Shown piece after piece: positions 34,863 to 46,421 of a stretch of 64,000 bases of DNA. The position numbers and the translations under genes are program-made. A model generated the notes under the pieces. It saw only the letters and a list, made by a program, of their open reading frames with translations. It was not told where the DNA came from and made no database searches. The stretch spans positions 81,295,853 through 81,359,852 of the forward strand of contig CM035153.1 of assembly GCA_020205615.1 (NCBI GenBank), in the 5' to 3' direction. How positions within the stretch are numbered: the stretch's first letter is position 1; each line of letters opens with the position of its first letter. The stretch is from Panax quinquefolius. Lineage: Eukaryota; Streptophyta; Magnoliopsida; Apiales; Araliaceae.

Positions 34863-34901
<39 letters not shown>

Positions 34902-35247
34902 CCACGTGCTTCCTTAACTTTTCAACAAAAAAAACCGTGACTTACTTTTTGTTTTCATGTGCACAATCATGTGTTAATTCTAAAGACACATGATTCCCTT
35001 TTCTTTTTTTTCTTTCTTTTTTTCATTACCAAGTACCTCGGCTTGTTAGCCACTGGCACCACAGGTCATGTGAAATAAAAATAAAAAAAACCGTGGCTTT
35101 TTTTTTTAAATTTACAAAGTCATTCGGCCATATAAAATTATCCTGAGACATATCACGATGGTTAACATGTACAGGAGTATTTTAATAATATAATAATATA
35201 TAATGATTAGCCATCCACTTGGAAAGATAAAAAAAAAATTGCAGTGG
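33736..35247 (-). repeat. AT-rich LTR-like block, tandem repeats and (TA)n
   Basis: This is where the copia 5' LTR should be, but the sequence differs from the 1887-base LTR. At 34190-34760 a unit with 'aaataaactcctttattttgaat' recurs every 35-75 bases. (TA)n tracts lie at about 34784-34818 and 34864-34898. The general style (short 'actcctttattt' units) resembles the copia LTR without being homologous by eye. It may be the LTR of a related subfamily or an unrelated insertion. No genes seen. Confidence 0.4.
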
Positions 35248-35663
35248 TAGGCACCCCCCCCCCCCCCCGACTTCTGTAGTGACACGGTGACCGCCGCTTT
35301 TCAATTTAAACTTTTATCTGAATGTGTGTGTGTGTAGGTCTATGTGTTGTTGTTTGGAAGTAGTGTTATGCCTCGTTTACACCTATATACAAAGGGTTTG
35401 AATTTTGTATAAAAGTTCAATTTTAACAAGATATGCAATGATGTTTTGTAAAACAGGTTTTTCAAACCCTTGTGCTCAATAGTAATTGAGGCCTTTGATA
35501 CTTCCATTTTATTATGTGTTCAGCTTGGTTGCTTTTATTATTTTTGAGAGAAAATAATGTACATAGTAGTGCCGAAATCCTTGTGGGCGTGAGAGCCATC
35601 TAAGGATATTCGAACACCATGAATAATTTACAAGATGGTATCAACTGAAAATGTCCATCACGG
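35248..35663 (-). repeat. Second copy of the Tat LTR flank, starting at a 15-C run
   Basis: From gtaggcaccc (35248) onward it repeats 27520-27926 almost base for base, up to and including CACGG before the copia LTR. Copy 1 has 6 C at the same place; here the run at 35254-35268 has 15 C. To the left, the sequence has no resemblance to the Tat LTR. Confidence 0.8.
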
Positions 35664-37550
35664 TGTTAGGTTTGTAATATTCATGAACGCAATCAAATTG
35701 CATAAAAAGTGCGGAAGCGTGTAAAAATCAGAGTTTAAAAATTTACAAACCATATACCCGGATCACCCTTTATGCATAATTATTAATTAAACGAAAAGAT
35801 AAAGAATAAAATCATACCCTTGAAGATCGAGCTTCCTCGTGTACAAGTTTACCTCCAAATCCTTTCACGCTTCAATCTTGAATCCACCGGGTTTTGTTCC
35901 TTCCTTTGATCAACGCGTTAGCCACCCATATGTTTGGCCTCTGAGGGTGATCCACCAAGGAAGAAGAAAATTCAAGAAGAAGGGTGGTTAGCTAAACCCT
36001 AGTTTTTCTATCTCTATAGAAGGTGTACTCTCCCAACAATTGGAATTATGTCGTATGTTGAAAAAGTCAACAACCTTCTTCACCCATAATAAGACTCCTC
36101 TTATTAATAGATGTGGGCAACCCACCTTAACAATTAAGGAATTGGGTTTTATTTAATTAATTAAATTCTTTTAATTAATTAAGCTCCCTAATCTTATTAG
36201 GGATAATTAATTAAACTCCTTTAACTAATTTTCCTTCCTAATCCAATTAGGAATTAATGAGAGTACTTATATTAAATTAATTCCTAAACTCTTTTAGAAA
36301 TTAAAATAATAATAATTGTAATAATATTAATAAGACTCCTCTTATTAATTTATATTTAATATTTCTAAAATATTAAATAATAAATATTAAGCTATTTAAT
36401 TTATTCTATCACCATAGATTAAATTAAATATACTTAACATATTATTACGATTATGCCATTAACTTCTTAAATAATTATTCTTCCTTTTATGGTGTGACCC
36501 TTTAGGTTCTCCATATTAAACCGTTGTGAATAAATCAATTAGAACAATTCTAATCTTATTTAAATAAATAAATTAAACAATTAATTTATTTAAATAAATA
36601 ATATTTATTCTACTGATAGGGATAAGCCTCCCTAGCGATCAACAACTTTCCGGATAATATAGATTTCAACATTAATCATTAAAGAACCTTTGAGTAAATA
36701 GTTACCGATAATTCAATCCTTCCACCATACAATGTCCCAATTAAATATAAGACATGGAATTCTTTGTCACAAGTCTTATTTTATTTAATTATATGTATTT
36801 CGATCCTTAAATGCATAACTCTAAATAATGCAAATTAGAAACTCCTTTCTAATTTCATTATTCGCCTTAACCAAGGACTCTTTGGGTTGTCATTTATCGA
36901 ATCACATAGGACATTTCTCTTCTTTTATTAGAAGTGGTAGATTCTTTATTGATCATACATTATCTCCATGCATAACTTATTATACCCAAGCATACCCTTT
37001 GATATACCCTAAGGGTCTTAAGGAATAAGTCAAAGTATAACTCATCATACACAAGATACTATGATGATCTCAAGTCCAAGGATTACTTGTACTACTATCA
37101 CTACGTGAAATTCTATTGACAGCAAATAAAACTCCATTAGGTATTCCTTAGCGAGCCACGTTCGGTGAACTTATTCTCTAATAAGCACCTACATACTTGC
37201 TTTAGTGTCTCCACACAAATGATCATGAGATCAATCATCCTCATCCAATGAGCAAGAACGTATGTACCAATCTATCCCATTCACTAATCCCCAATTTAGT
37301 AATCCAATGATTGGAAACTATTTTAGTTTTAAGCTTTCTAAGAATTTAGATCTCATTATAATGATCATCATCATTATTCTAAAAGCATTGCTTAAAACTA
37401 TGGGTTTATCACATATTATAAAAACAAAGATCATGTAGATAATTAAAAGCCTTTAATAAATTAATACTTTTTATTAATAAATGAATAAGATTGTTACAAA
37501 GTATATGCTTTATCATCAAACATGATTGGCTTGTGTGCATATTACTTTCA
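35664..37550 (-). repeat. Ty1/copia LTR, copy 2, with matching 5-bp flanks
   Basis: Same 1887-base LTR as 27927-29813 with a modest number of differences. Both outer flanks are CACGG (35659-35663 and 37551-37555), so in isolation this is a solo LTR with its target-site duplication, sitting in the Tat LTR. Alternatively it is the 5' LTR of the copia element, whose inner side has been replaced by the duplicated Tat flank. Confidence 0.8.
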
Positions 37551-37646
37551 CACGGGAACCAAATCTAGATTCAGAAACTGAATCTGTGATCACATGATTC
37601 CTAGGCTCATATTATGAAGCAATATGTGCAAAAAGTTGTAAACAAT
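37551..37646 (-). repeat. Tat LTR segment resuming after copia
   Basis: Starts CACGGGAACC, the presumed continuation of the target site, and runs into a (TG)n(TA)n tract. Assignment rests on the target-site duplication only. Confidence 0.45.

Positions 37647-37694
<48 letters not shown>
37647..37694. repeat. (TG)n(TA)n microsatellite
   Basis: tgtgtgtgtg followed by TA repeats, directly abutting the MITE-like element. Confidence 0.9.
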
Positions 37695-37697
<3 letters not shown>

Positions 37698-38043
37698 TCC
37701 GGATCCTATTCGGACTCCCGCATTTTCTTAAAATGCGGACCTTTTTATGCTTTTTTTTAAAAAAAACAACTAAAAAATAAAAATAAAAATTTATGAAACT
37801 TGAATTTTTATATATACTGAATTTTTGGTGTGATTTGGATACATATAACAAAAAAATATATGCATGCGATGCATGCGGTATATATACATTTTTTGGTATA
37901 GGTATCCAAATCACGCCCAAAACACTATATTATGTAAAAATTCAAGTTCCATAATTAATTTTTTTTTTTTAGTTGTTCTACAAAAAAATAATAATATTTG
38001 GGTCCGTATTTTATCAGATCCGGACTCCCGGACTTGATCCATG

Positions 38044-38044
<1 letters not shown>
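37695..38044. mobile_element. MITE-like element inserted in a TA microsatellite
   Basis: About 350 bases between two (TA)n tracts. The inverted ends are GAGTCCGGATC at 37695-37705 and its complement GATCCGGACTC at 38017-38027. Subterminal complementary stretches (aaaatgcggacc on the left, ggtccgtatttt on the right) support the pairing. The right end extends about 16 bases past the matched repeat. There is no coding capacity; the Ile/Tyr-rich ORFs here are TA-repeat translations. Insertion into TA microsatellites resembles what is known for Micron-type MITEs. Confidence 0.6.

Positions 38045-38094
<50 letters not shown>
38045..38094. repeat. (TA)n microsatellite
   Basis: About 25 uninterrupted TA units between the MITE-like element and the foldback element. 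Confidence 0.95.
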
Positions 38095-38096
<2 letters not shown>

Positions 38097-39690
38097 CACA
38101 GGCAAAGGGTCAAAAATGCCTCGATGTTTATCCTGATGTCCCACTTGCACCCTAAACTAATTTTTTTTTCCAAAAGTAACCTTAACGTTACATTTTTTGG
38201 GTCGCCCGTGCCCCTGCCGTTAACTGAAGACAAATAGGGTTAAAATGTGATGACGTGGCAGGCTTAAATATAAAATATATTCTAAATAAAATAATATATA
38301 TCATTTAATCAAAAAAAAAGTACTAAAATTCAAAATAAAAAAAGCATAACATATTTATATCATTTAATCAAAATAATAAAATTCAAATTATTTTGTTAAC
38401 TAATCAAAACAACTAATTAAATAAAATAAGTTGTATAACATATTTACATCATTTAATCAAAATACTAAAAGTCAAAACATAACATATTTACATCAAATAC
38501 TAATTTAAAAAACTACTAAAATACTAATTAAAAAATTATTAAAATACTAAAAAATCAAATTAAAAAATACTAAAATACTAACATTCAAATTATTTTGTTA
38601 ATTAATCAAAACAACAAAATTCAACTTACATCATTAAAATACTAAAATCATAATACTAAATACTAATTGATATAAAATTTTAAATTACTAAAATCATAAT
38701 ACTAAATAATATTTTTAATTAATTACGTTGAAGCGATGAACCGATAACTAATATATAGCTTTTGTTGCTCTTTAAAATAATACTACTTGTAGTAGTATAT
38801 GATTATTATATATAAAAAAGAATGGAAAAGAAACAATTTCTCAAGTAATTAATGCATCTTAAGAAAATTGAAGTATTATGATTATTTTAGTAATTTTTAA
38901 TATTAATTTTAAAATCATATCAATTTAAAAATATTATGGTGTAATTTGAATTTTAGAATATATTTTTTTTAAATATTATTACATCATCAAATTATAACAT
39001 ATATTTATTATGTATAGATTATTACATCATCAAATTATTTATATTATTTATAACATATACTTATTATGTATAGATTATTTCATCATCAAATTTTATATAG
39101 TTTAAAAATATTATTTAGTATTATGATTTTAGTAATTTAAAAATTTTATATCAATTAGTATTTAGTATTTTAGTATTTTAATGATGTAATTTGAATTTTT
39201 GTTGTTTTGATTAATTAACAAAATATTTTGAATGTTAGTATTTTTAATTTGATTTTTTAGTATTTTAGTATTTTTTTTTAATTAGTATTTGATGTAAATA
39301 TGTTATGTTTTGAATTGTAGTATTTTGATTAAATGATGTAAATATATTATACAACTTATTTTATTTAATTAGTTGTTTTGATTAGTTAACAAAATAATTT
39401 AAATTTTATTATTTTGATTAAATGATGTAAATATGTTATGCTTTTTTTTTTGAATTTTAGTATTTTTTTTTGTTTTGATTAAATGATATATATTATTTTA
39501 TTTGGAATATATTTTATATTTAAGCCTGCCACGTCATCACATTTTAGCCCCGTTTGTCTTCTGTTAACGCCAGGGGCACGGGCGACCAAAAAAATATAAC
39601 GTTATGGGTACTTTTGGAAAAAAAATTAATTTAGGGTGCAAGTGGGACATCGAGATAAACATCAGGGTCTTTTTTGACCCTTTGCCCATA
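38095..39690. mobile_element. Foldback element of about 1.6 kb with arms of about 0.6 kb
   Basis: The left arm (about 38101-38730) begins ggcaaagggtcaaaaa and continues 'gatgtttatc..gatgtcccacttgcaccctaaa'. The right arm (about 39690 down to 39085), read on the minus strand, begins gggcaaagggtcaaaaa and follows the same text, through 'gatgacgtggcaggcttaaatataaaatatatt' and the AT-rich inner part with 'aaatactaaaatactaa' runs. Arms differ by scattered substitutions and small indels. A spacer of about 350 bases separates them and contains its own small hairpin (tactacttgtagta) near 38792. No transposase ORF, so non-autonomous. (TA)n lies directly on the left and 61 bases away on the right. Confidence 0.8.
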
Positions 39691-39749
39691 AAAGCAATAA
39701 ACGCATCGGATGTGTTTATCCAGGCTCATTCGAGTGTTCGAGTTTGAGG

Positions 39750-39795
<46 letters not shown>
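39750..39795. repeat. (TA)n microsatellite
   Basis: About 22 TA units, 61 bases beyond the right arm of the foldback element. Confidence 0.95.
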
Positions 39796-39797
<2 letters not shown>

Positions 39798-40960
39798 CAA
39801 TAAAAGCCACAGACCGATGGTCCGGGTATACGCACACAACACGACTCTCAATTTGAATAATTGTGTGTGAATGGAAGTGGAGAAAGGCTTTAAGCAATCT
39901 GAGATGTCTTACAGTGGGCTGCCAAGAAGGCTTTGGATGACTTTAAATGAATGAATACTCGGTTTTCACCAGTAAAATATAGCAAAACACAAGCTCACAG
40001 GTGTTTTGAAAGAGAAACCACACAATTTAAAGTGTATATAAAGCAAAATAGACAGGGCTTCCTCGTCTTTTTTCTCTTTAAAATGGCCACCCCAAGCCCT
40101 TTATTTATAGATGGGGGAGCTGCAGGTCCACTTGTGGCTACCCGAGGTGCCCTGGGCTCTGTGGGCCCGGCTGTCTCGAAGTACGTGCATGCATGCAACG
40201 CGTTGTCCGCTCGAACCTTCATAACTTTCAATTCGGTTATCCGATTGAGACGTATAATACCTTTTTCGAATGCTGTTGTCAAGAGCTCCACAATGACATG
40301 TGATAAGAGGTTTTACGAATCCGGGAAGAAGCGTCCATAACCAGATCTTTAGGTCTTCAAATTTTATCTGGTGTGATATCTTGTGTAGTAGTCCCTCAGG
40401 ATTTTGAGCTATGGTTCTTGTACAACATTTTTGTGTAGAATGTAGGTTGAAATATTGTTGAGACGACGTTAATGTGGGATTGAGGTGGTAAAATGATGAT
40501 TTTTCCCCTCACCGGGGTTATCTCCAGTTCTAGTCTGATTTAGTAGTCATTACTCAGGGTTATCTCTGAGATTGGGTAGTTGTGAGTACTAAAGCTCCTC
40601 AGGGTTGTCTTTGAGGCATGCCTGACCTCCCGAGGTTATCTCCGAGGTTGAGACTGAGTGCTTTAGGGTTATCTCCGAGGTTGAAGCTGACTTCTGGGGG
40701 TTAAAACGAGCTTTTCCAGGGTTATCTTCCGAACTAGAACTGCTTCCCTCGGAGTTATCTCCGAGGTTGTAAATAAAACTCTCAAGGTTGTCTCCAGGAC
40801 TGGAACTGAGTATCTCGGGGTTGTCTCTGAGATGGAAAACTGAGTATCCCAATGTTGTCTCCAGGATTGAGCTGATTTGACCTCCAGGGTTATCTCTGGA
40901 AGACGATTCTACCCTCCTGTAAGGTTAGTAACAAGAATACAAAAATTTTGAGTGTCTTCA
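39796..40960 (-). repeat. 5' portion of a Tat LTR (start at 40960)
   Basis: On the minus strand it starts TGAAGACACTCAAAATTTTT and then gttactaac and ttacaggaggg, matching the Tat LTR start at 18168. It probably belongs to the Tat element whose gag is at 24201-26464, its LTR being split by copia, MITE-like and foldback insertions. The plus-strand ORF 39951-40340 has no recognisable domain and reads across the LTR. Confidence 0.65.
40500..40912. repeat. Minisatellite in Tat LTR, GGGTTATCTCCGAGGTTG core
   Basis: About ten degenerate units of 40-50 bases, each with '(a/g)gggtt(a/g)tctc(c/t)gag' followed by 'gttgagactga'-like text. They lie close to the LTR start, in the presumed U3. The same phrase, 'ggagataaccctgg', occurs once at the matching position of the other Tat LTR (18233). 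Confidence 0.8.
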
Positions 40961-41967
40961 GGTACTATTCACCTGGGGTATTATTCACGACAAAAATTGA
41001 TTTCTTTTTATCCAAATTATTTTTGATACATGAATATTATTCTTGAATTTTACTCCACAAAGAATTTATCATGTTTACAATTTGGACATTCTTAAACTCT
41101 GGATAAATTGAATTATAAATCTTTAAAAAATTATCCTTGATCTCACTTGATTGATTCCTTATATCATTGTCATCATCCTCATGCTTATATTGTGGTGAAA
41201 GTCATCTTTGGCCCGTAGTGTATAGATGGACTGTTGATTGATATGATTATAACCAGGAATTATGTATTGGTATAATCATAACTTGTAATATTACAAATGA
41301 TATGGTAAGAGTCCTCATTGGCCTGTAGTGCATTGATGGACAATTATTTGGCATGATCATGACCACTGGTGATAATAATGAATATCATTGGCTCGGAGTG
41401 CATGGATAATTCATGGATGTGATACTAACGAATATCCTTGGCCCGTAGTGCATGGATAATTCGGTGATGTGGATTATTTATTGAAATGTGTTACAGAGAT
41501 AAAATATTGATGATGAACTTTTAAATTATAGAAGATAGTAGACATCATGCTCTACTTGACTCTTCTAATAGATTGCTTATTCCGCTGCAGTTAAACTTGT
41601 TGTCTATTGTATTCTATCAGTTTTACACTGTTGAAGGATAAGGATAATTTATTATGTATTATCTTAGTCATAATATTCTTTACTGGGCTAGTTGAGCTGG
41701 GACTATTCGGGGAATGGAGTGATGGTCTAAGATGGTTGTTATAGTAGTCCTCACTATTTTATAAAATATTGTGGTAATAATTAATGAGGACTTCATTTGA
41801 GTTTGGATATTATCTACGAGATAATATTCGTGTTAAAACTCTCATCTTACGTTTTGTCGTATTATACACAACAGTTGATAATAGTATAAATTAAGTTTGT
41901 ATTTGAGTTATGTACCATGTATTTGGCAACTCAAAATGGGTTGTGTATACCTATTTTGGGGGCGTCA
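40961..41967 (+). repeat. 3' fragment of the Tekay-type LTR, + orientation
   Basis: Same family as 5902-8489 in reverse. It starts in mid-LTR ('ggtactattcacctgggg'), passes through 'aattgaattataaatct' and the 'ggcccgtagtgca' repeats, and ends cctattttgggggcgtca at 41967. It is directly followed by another partial LTR of the same family. Confidence 0.75.
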
Positions 41968-42462
41968 CATTAAATCAATAATTGAGATGACACATTTATT
42001 TATATCATTATTTGCATTATTGACAATGTATAGAAAGTTCTGTCGAGGAAAGGGGTTAGGTTATTTAATTGCGCGCCAATAAGGAGAAATTCTTATCGGA
42101 AAGCCCCCTCTTTTTTGGGAAAATTTTGTTGTCAATATTGTGAATTATAATATTAATGATGAATAATTATTGATAAAAATGTTGCCATTATATTGGGAAT
42201 ATTAATGTTAGTGGAAATCGATATTTATTTTGATAATAGTTGATTTTTGGATGTTAAATTGACCAATCGGGCAATTAATCGGATAAATGAGCAATTAAGT
42301 GTTATTGGTTCACATGCAAGGAACTATTGGTTCATATGCAAGTACTATTAGGGGAGGTTATGCAAGATTGATAATACTTGAAGGATTAAATTAAAAATGG
42401 AGGCAAAGATGAAGGTACTAAAGTATAATTAACCTTGTAATTTGCCACCATTTCCTAGCCTA

Positions 42463-42471
42463 TAAATACTC
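42463..42471 (+). promoter_or_regulatory. TATA box of + strand LTR
   Basis: ctataaata within gcctataaatactcctcc, followed within 100 bases by (GA)n at 42548-42567. Confidence 0.6.
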
Positions 42472-42689
42472 CTCCATCCATTCATTATTTACTACCATTT
42501 TTGAAGTGCAAAGTTATATTCACAAGCTAAAGTGAGAGAAACTATAGAGAGAGAGAGAGAGAGAGAAAAGAAGAGTATTCTGCTACTACACTATTGTAGT
42601 ATCCAATCTCCTACTAAGGTAAGGGATATTATTTCTTTAGTATTCGTAAAGGATATTATTTTCTTTTAATACTTGCAAGGGGTTCATTC

Positions 42690-43035
42690 TATTCCTTATT
42701 AACGGGTGGGAATAACCTGTCTACGCGAACTACCGCATGCCTGGTGAATAACCCTTCATATTCATTCCTTATGAATCTGTGGGAATAACATGTCTACGCG
42801 GATTACTGCATGCCTTGTGAATAACCCTTCATATTCATTCCTTATTAATCTATGGGAATAACATGTCTACGCGGATTACCGCATGCCTGGTGAATAACGC
42901 TTCGTATTCATTCCTTATTAATATGTTGGAATAACATGTCTACGAGATTACCGCATGCCTGGTGAATAACCTTTCGTATTCATTCTTTATTATGTTGTGG
43001 AAATGATCTATCTACGCGGATTACCGCATAACGGG
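42690..43035. repeat. ~67-bp tandem repeat in LTR, GTCTACGCGGATTACCGCATGCC
   Basis: Five to six units. Each reads 'tgggaataac(a/c)tgtctacgcggattaccgcatgcctggtgaataacccttc(a/g)tattcattc'. The same array, with fewer units, is at 47590-47860 in the LTR at 46422. Confidence 0.85.
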
Positions 43036-44285
43036 TGAAAATCTATTTACAGTTTCTTGTATTATTTCATTTCATATTCCTAAATCTAAACTTACTATTG
43101 CTTCTATAATTCCTGAAATGATTAGAAATTCCTTGAGGTTTGTGCTTCATCTAATATCATTTCACTGGAATAATGGTCTGAACTCTCGTATTGAAATTTT
43201 AATCTTTTCATGGTGGTGTACTATTCATTCAGGGTACTATTCATATGATACTATTCATGGGTACTATTCATACAATACTATTTATGAGTACTATTCACAA
43301 TGGAATTTTATTTTCTTTTCTATCCGAATTAATTTTGATACATGAATATCATTCTTGAACTTTACTCCACAATTGGTGATCTTGTTGACAATTTGGACAT
43401 TCTTGAACTCTGAAAAAATTGAATTATAAATCTCTAATTTTTATCATTGATCTCACTTGATTGATTCTTTATATCATTGTCATCACCCTCATGCTTATAT
43501 TGTACTGCAAGCCATCATTGGCCCGTAGTGCATAGATGGACTGTTGATTGGTATGATTATGACCAGGAATTATGTATTAGTCTAATCATGACCTTTGATG
43601 TTACAGATAAAGGTTGTGGTGAAAGTCCTCTTTGGTCAGTAGTCCATAGATGGACAGGTGTTTGGCATGATCATGATCATTGGTGATACAAACGATTATC
43701 TTTGGCTCGTAGTGCATAGATAATTCGTTGATTTGAAATAATTATTGATTGGTGTTACAGGGATAAAATATTAATGATGGACTTTTAAATCATAGAAGAT
43801 TGTAGACATCACGCTCTACTTGACTCTTCTAATGGATTGTTGTTTCTGTTGCAGTTGTTCATCTAAAACTTGTTGCCTATTATATTTTATCCACTTTTTC
43901 CCTGTTGAGGACTAAGGATAATTTGTTCTACATTATCTTAGTCTTAATATTCTTTACTGGGCTAGTTGAGCACACCCTTTTCCTTTTGGTTCCATTGTTC
44001 TTATTAGGAGGTGAGATTATAGTTGGGACTAGTCGGGGAGTGGAGTAATGGTCCAAAATGGTTATTAGAGTAGTCCTCATTATTTGGTAAAATAGTGTGA
44101 TAATAATTGTAATGAGGACTTTATTTGAGTTTAGATATTGTCTACAAGATAATATTTGTATTGAAACTCTCAGCTTATGTGTCATATTTTGTATGACAGT
44201 TGTATAAATGAAGTTTGTATTTGGATTTAGTAGTGTGTATTTGGCAACCCAGAATGGGTCGTGTGGACCTATTTTGGGGACGTCA

Positions 44286-44850
44286 CATATGTTGAGCATA
44301 AAATCTTATAACTGTTTTAAAGTGAGATATATGTTGAGCATGAGATTATGTGTTATATGATGCATGAAAACTGTTGGATTTGCTGAGCTATCGAGCTCAA
44401 ACTTGCAAAAATAAACTTTTTGTAGGTAAACGATAGAATGCGATAATATTTGCTACTCGACTGATGAATAATGAACGACATGTGGAAGACAATACTTTCT
44501 TTGATTTAGAAGCCTTTAGTTTCTGAATTGTGCAAATCAATAATGGTGTACAATTTGATATATTCAATAAAAAGGGAATGTTTATTTTGAAATGGAATAT
44601 ATTATGGTGAATGTTGTATGTAAAGCTATACAGGTAGAACATTAGTATACAAAAGATGTTAAGCATTGGTACTTGAACTTTCATAGTTAACTTACTATGC
44701 TAATACAGGGGATCATAAAGGTTGCGATTTGGGGAACGCGGGAAAGAAGGAAGAATTTTTTATTAATCGCATTTTTAGCCGATATTGCATCTAATTCTGA
44801 TGTAAGGCTGAACTTAGATAGTAGTGAACACACAAGGTCGAGATTAATTT
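44286..44850 (+). mobile_element. Degraded internal sequence, no readable domain
   Basis: Between the LTR end and the RNase H remnant. No primer-binding site follows the LTR end, so gag, protease and most of RT are deleted or replaced. The ORF at 44397-44684 (minus) has no recognisable domain. Confidence 0.4.
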
Positions 44851-46421
44851 TAATTCTAATATTGAGTGAAGTTGGTCTCAATTTTGGGGGCATTAAAGGA
44901 GACACTACTTGTACAGAGAGAAAGTGGAGATCTTTACAGATTATAAAAGCCTCAAATATTTTTTCACTCATAAGGAACTCAATATGTGGCAATGACGTTG
45001 GCTTGAGCTGTTAAAGGATTACGACCACACCATTCAGTATCACCCAAGAAGAGAAAACATGGTAGTTGAGGCATTAAGTAAAAAATCATATGTGAGTACA
45101 AGTGCAATACTAACAACACAAGGATGCATTTTGTACGACTTACAAAAGATGGAGATATAGATAAAGACACAAGGGACCTATAAGAAGATTGCGCATGTAC
45201 AATTATAACCATTTTTAATTGATAAAATTAAAGCTGCTCAAGCTACTGACCCAAAATTAATAAATATGATAAAGAATGTATAAGAAGGTGTTATTCCGGA
45301 AGCGAGAATTAATGAGGAACGAATACTTCGAGTTAATTCTCAACTTTGTGTCCCTATCATGATGGAGGCACATAACACACCATTTGTAATCCATCTTGGA
45401 AGGACCAAAATGTATCGTGACCTTCGACATACATTTTGGTGGAGCAACATGAAGAGAGAGATTGTAAAGTTTATCTCAAGGTGTTTAATTTATCAACATG
45501 TCAAGACAGAGCATCAAGTACCGAAGGGTCCATTGCAACCATTCGAGGTCCCAGAATGAAAGTGGGAACACATTAATATGGATTTCGTGACAGGTCTTCC
45601 CAAAGTTTCTCAAGGCTTGGATGAAATTTAGGTAATTTTGGATAGATTGACCAAGTCCTCTCATTTCTTACCTATATGAGAAAACTATCCACTTGATCGT
45701 CTTGCTAGTATGTATATAAGTTAGATTGTGAGATTTCATGAAATGCTAGTATCCATAATTTCTTATCAAGACCCTAGATTCACTTCACGATTTTGGATCA
45801 GATTATAAAAAGCTATGGGCACCAAATTACAATTCAGTTCTGCATATCATCCCCAAATGGACGAGCAATCGAAAAGGACAATTTAAACTCTCGAAGATCT
45901 ATCGATACTTTACATACTAGGCTTCAAAGGAAGTTGGGAAAAATACTTACCATTGGTTGAATTCTCCTAGAACAACAGTTATCAAAAAAGTATAGGCATG
46001 GCCCCATTCAAGGCTTTGTATGGATGAAAGTGCCGCTCTCCAGTATGTTGGAATGAGGTAAGAGAAGCAAAATTATTGGGACTTGAGTTGGTGCGCATGA
46101 CAACAGAAAATATCTAAATGATTCGACAACGAATTCAAGCAGCACAAGAACGACAAAAGAATTATGTTTATCTTCATCGAAGGGACGAGAGATTTAATGT
46201 CGGAGACCATGTATTTTTACGTGTTTCTCCATAGAAAGGAATTACGAGATTTAAAAGTGATGAAAGCTCAACCCTCGATTTATTGGCCCATTTGAAATTC
46301 TCGACCGAGTAGGAGTTGTGGCCTATACACTTGCCCTGTCACCAAATCTGTCTTGCATTCATAACGTTTTTCACATATCCATGTTACGTAAGTATGTGAA
46401 GGACCCAAATCACATCATTAA
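44851..46421 (+). pseudogene. Tekay-type RNase H/integrase pseudogene
   Basis: The RNase H end reads [19 protein letters not shown], a stop, then RWLELLKDYDHTIQYHP and VVEALSKKS (about 44930-45090). Then come an integrase zinc-finger region (HLGRTKMYRDLRHTFWWSNM, RCLIYQHVK, 45390-45510), a catalytic-core start (WEHINMDFVTGLP, first catalytic Asp) and YQDPRFTSRF (second Asp). HPQMDEQSKRTI follows, where Glu of the usual GQSER is changed. The end, about 46390, is MLRKYVKDPNHII. At least ten in-frame stops. The C-terminal chromodomain part is missing because the LTR at 46422 starts right after DPNHII. Confidence 0.85.

Larger units (their letters stand above)
41968..44285 (+). repeat. Tekay-type LTR lacking its first ~490 bases, + orientation
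   Basis: Begins attaaatcaataattgagatgac, matching the LTR at 46422 about 490 bases in, and ends ttttggggacgtca at 44285. TATA box at 42463 (cctataaatactcc), then (GA)n, then tandem repeats of about 67 bases (42690-43030), then 'ggcccgtagtgca' repeats (43500-43720). No genes; short ORFs are repeat translations. Confidence 0.8.

Noticed and set aside
37911..38237. Overlapping ORFs with long Ile-Tyr runs on both strands
   Set aside because: They are translations of (TA)n and of the inverted-repeat elements next to it.
40589..40852. Minus-strand ORF of 87 codons rich in DNP and SSS
   Set aside because: It is a read-through of the GGGTTATCTCCGAGG minisatellite.
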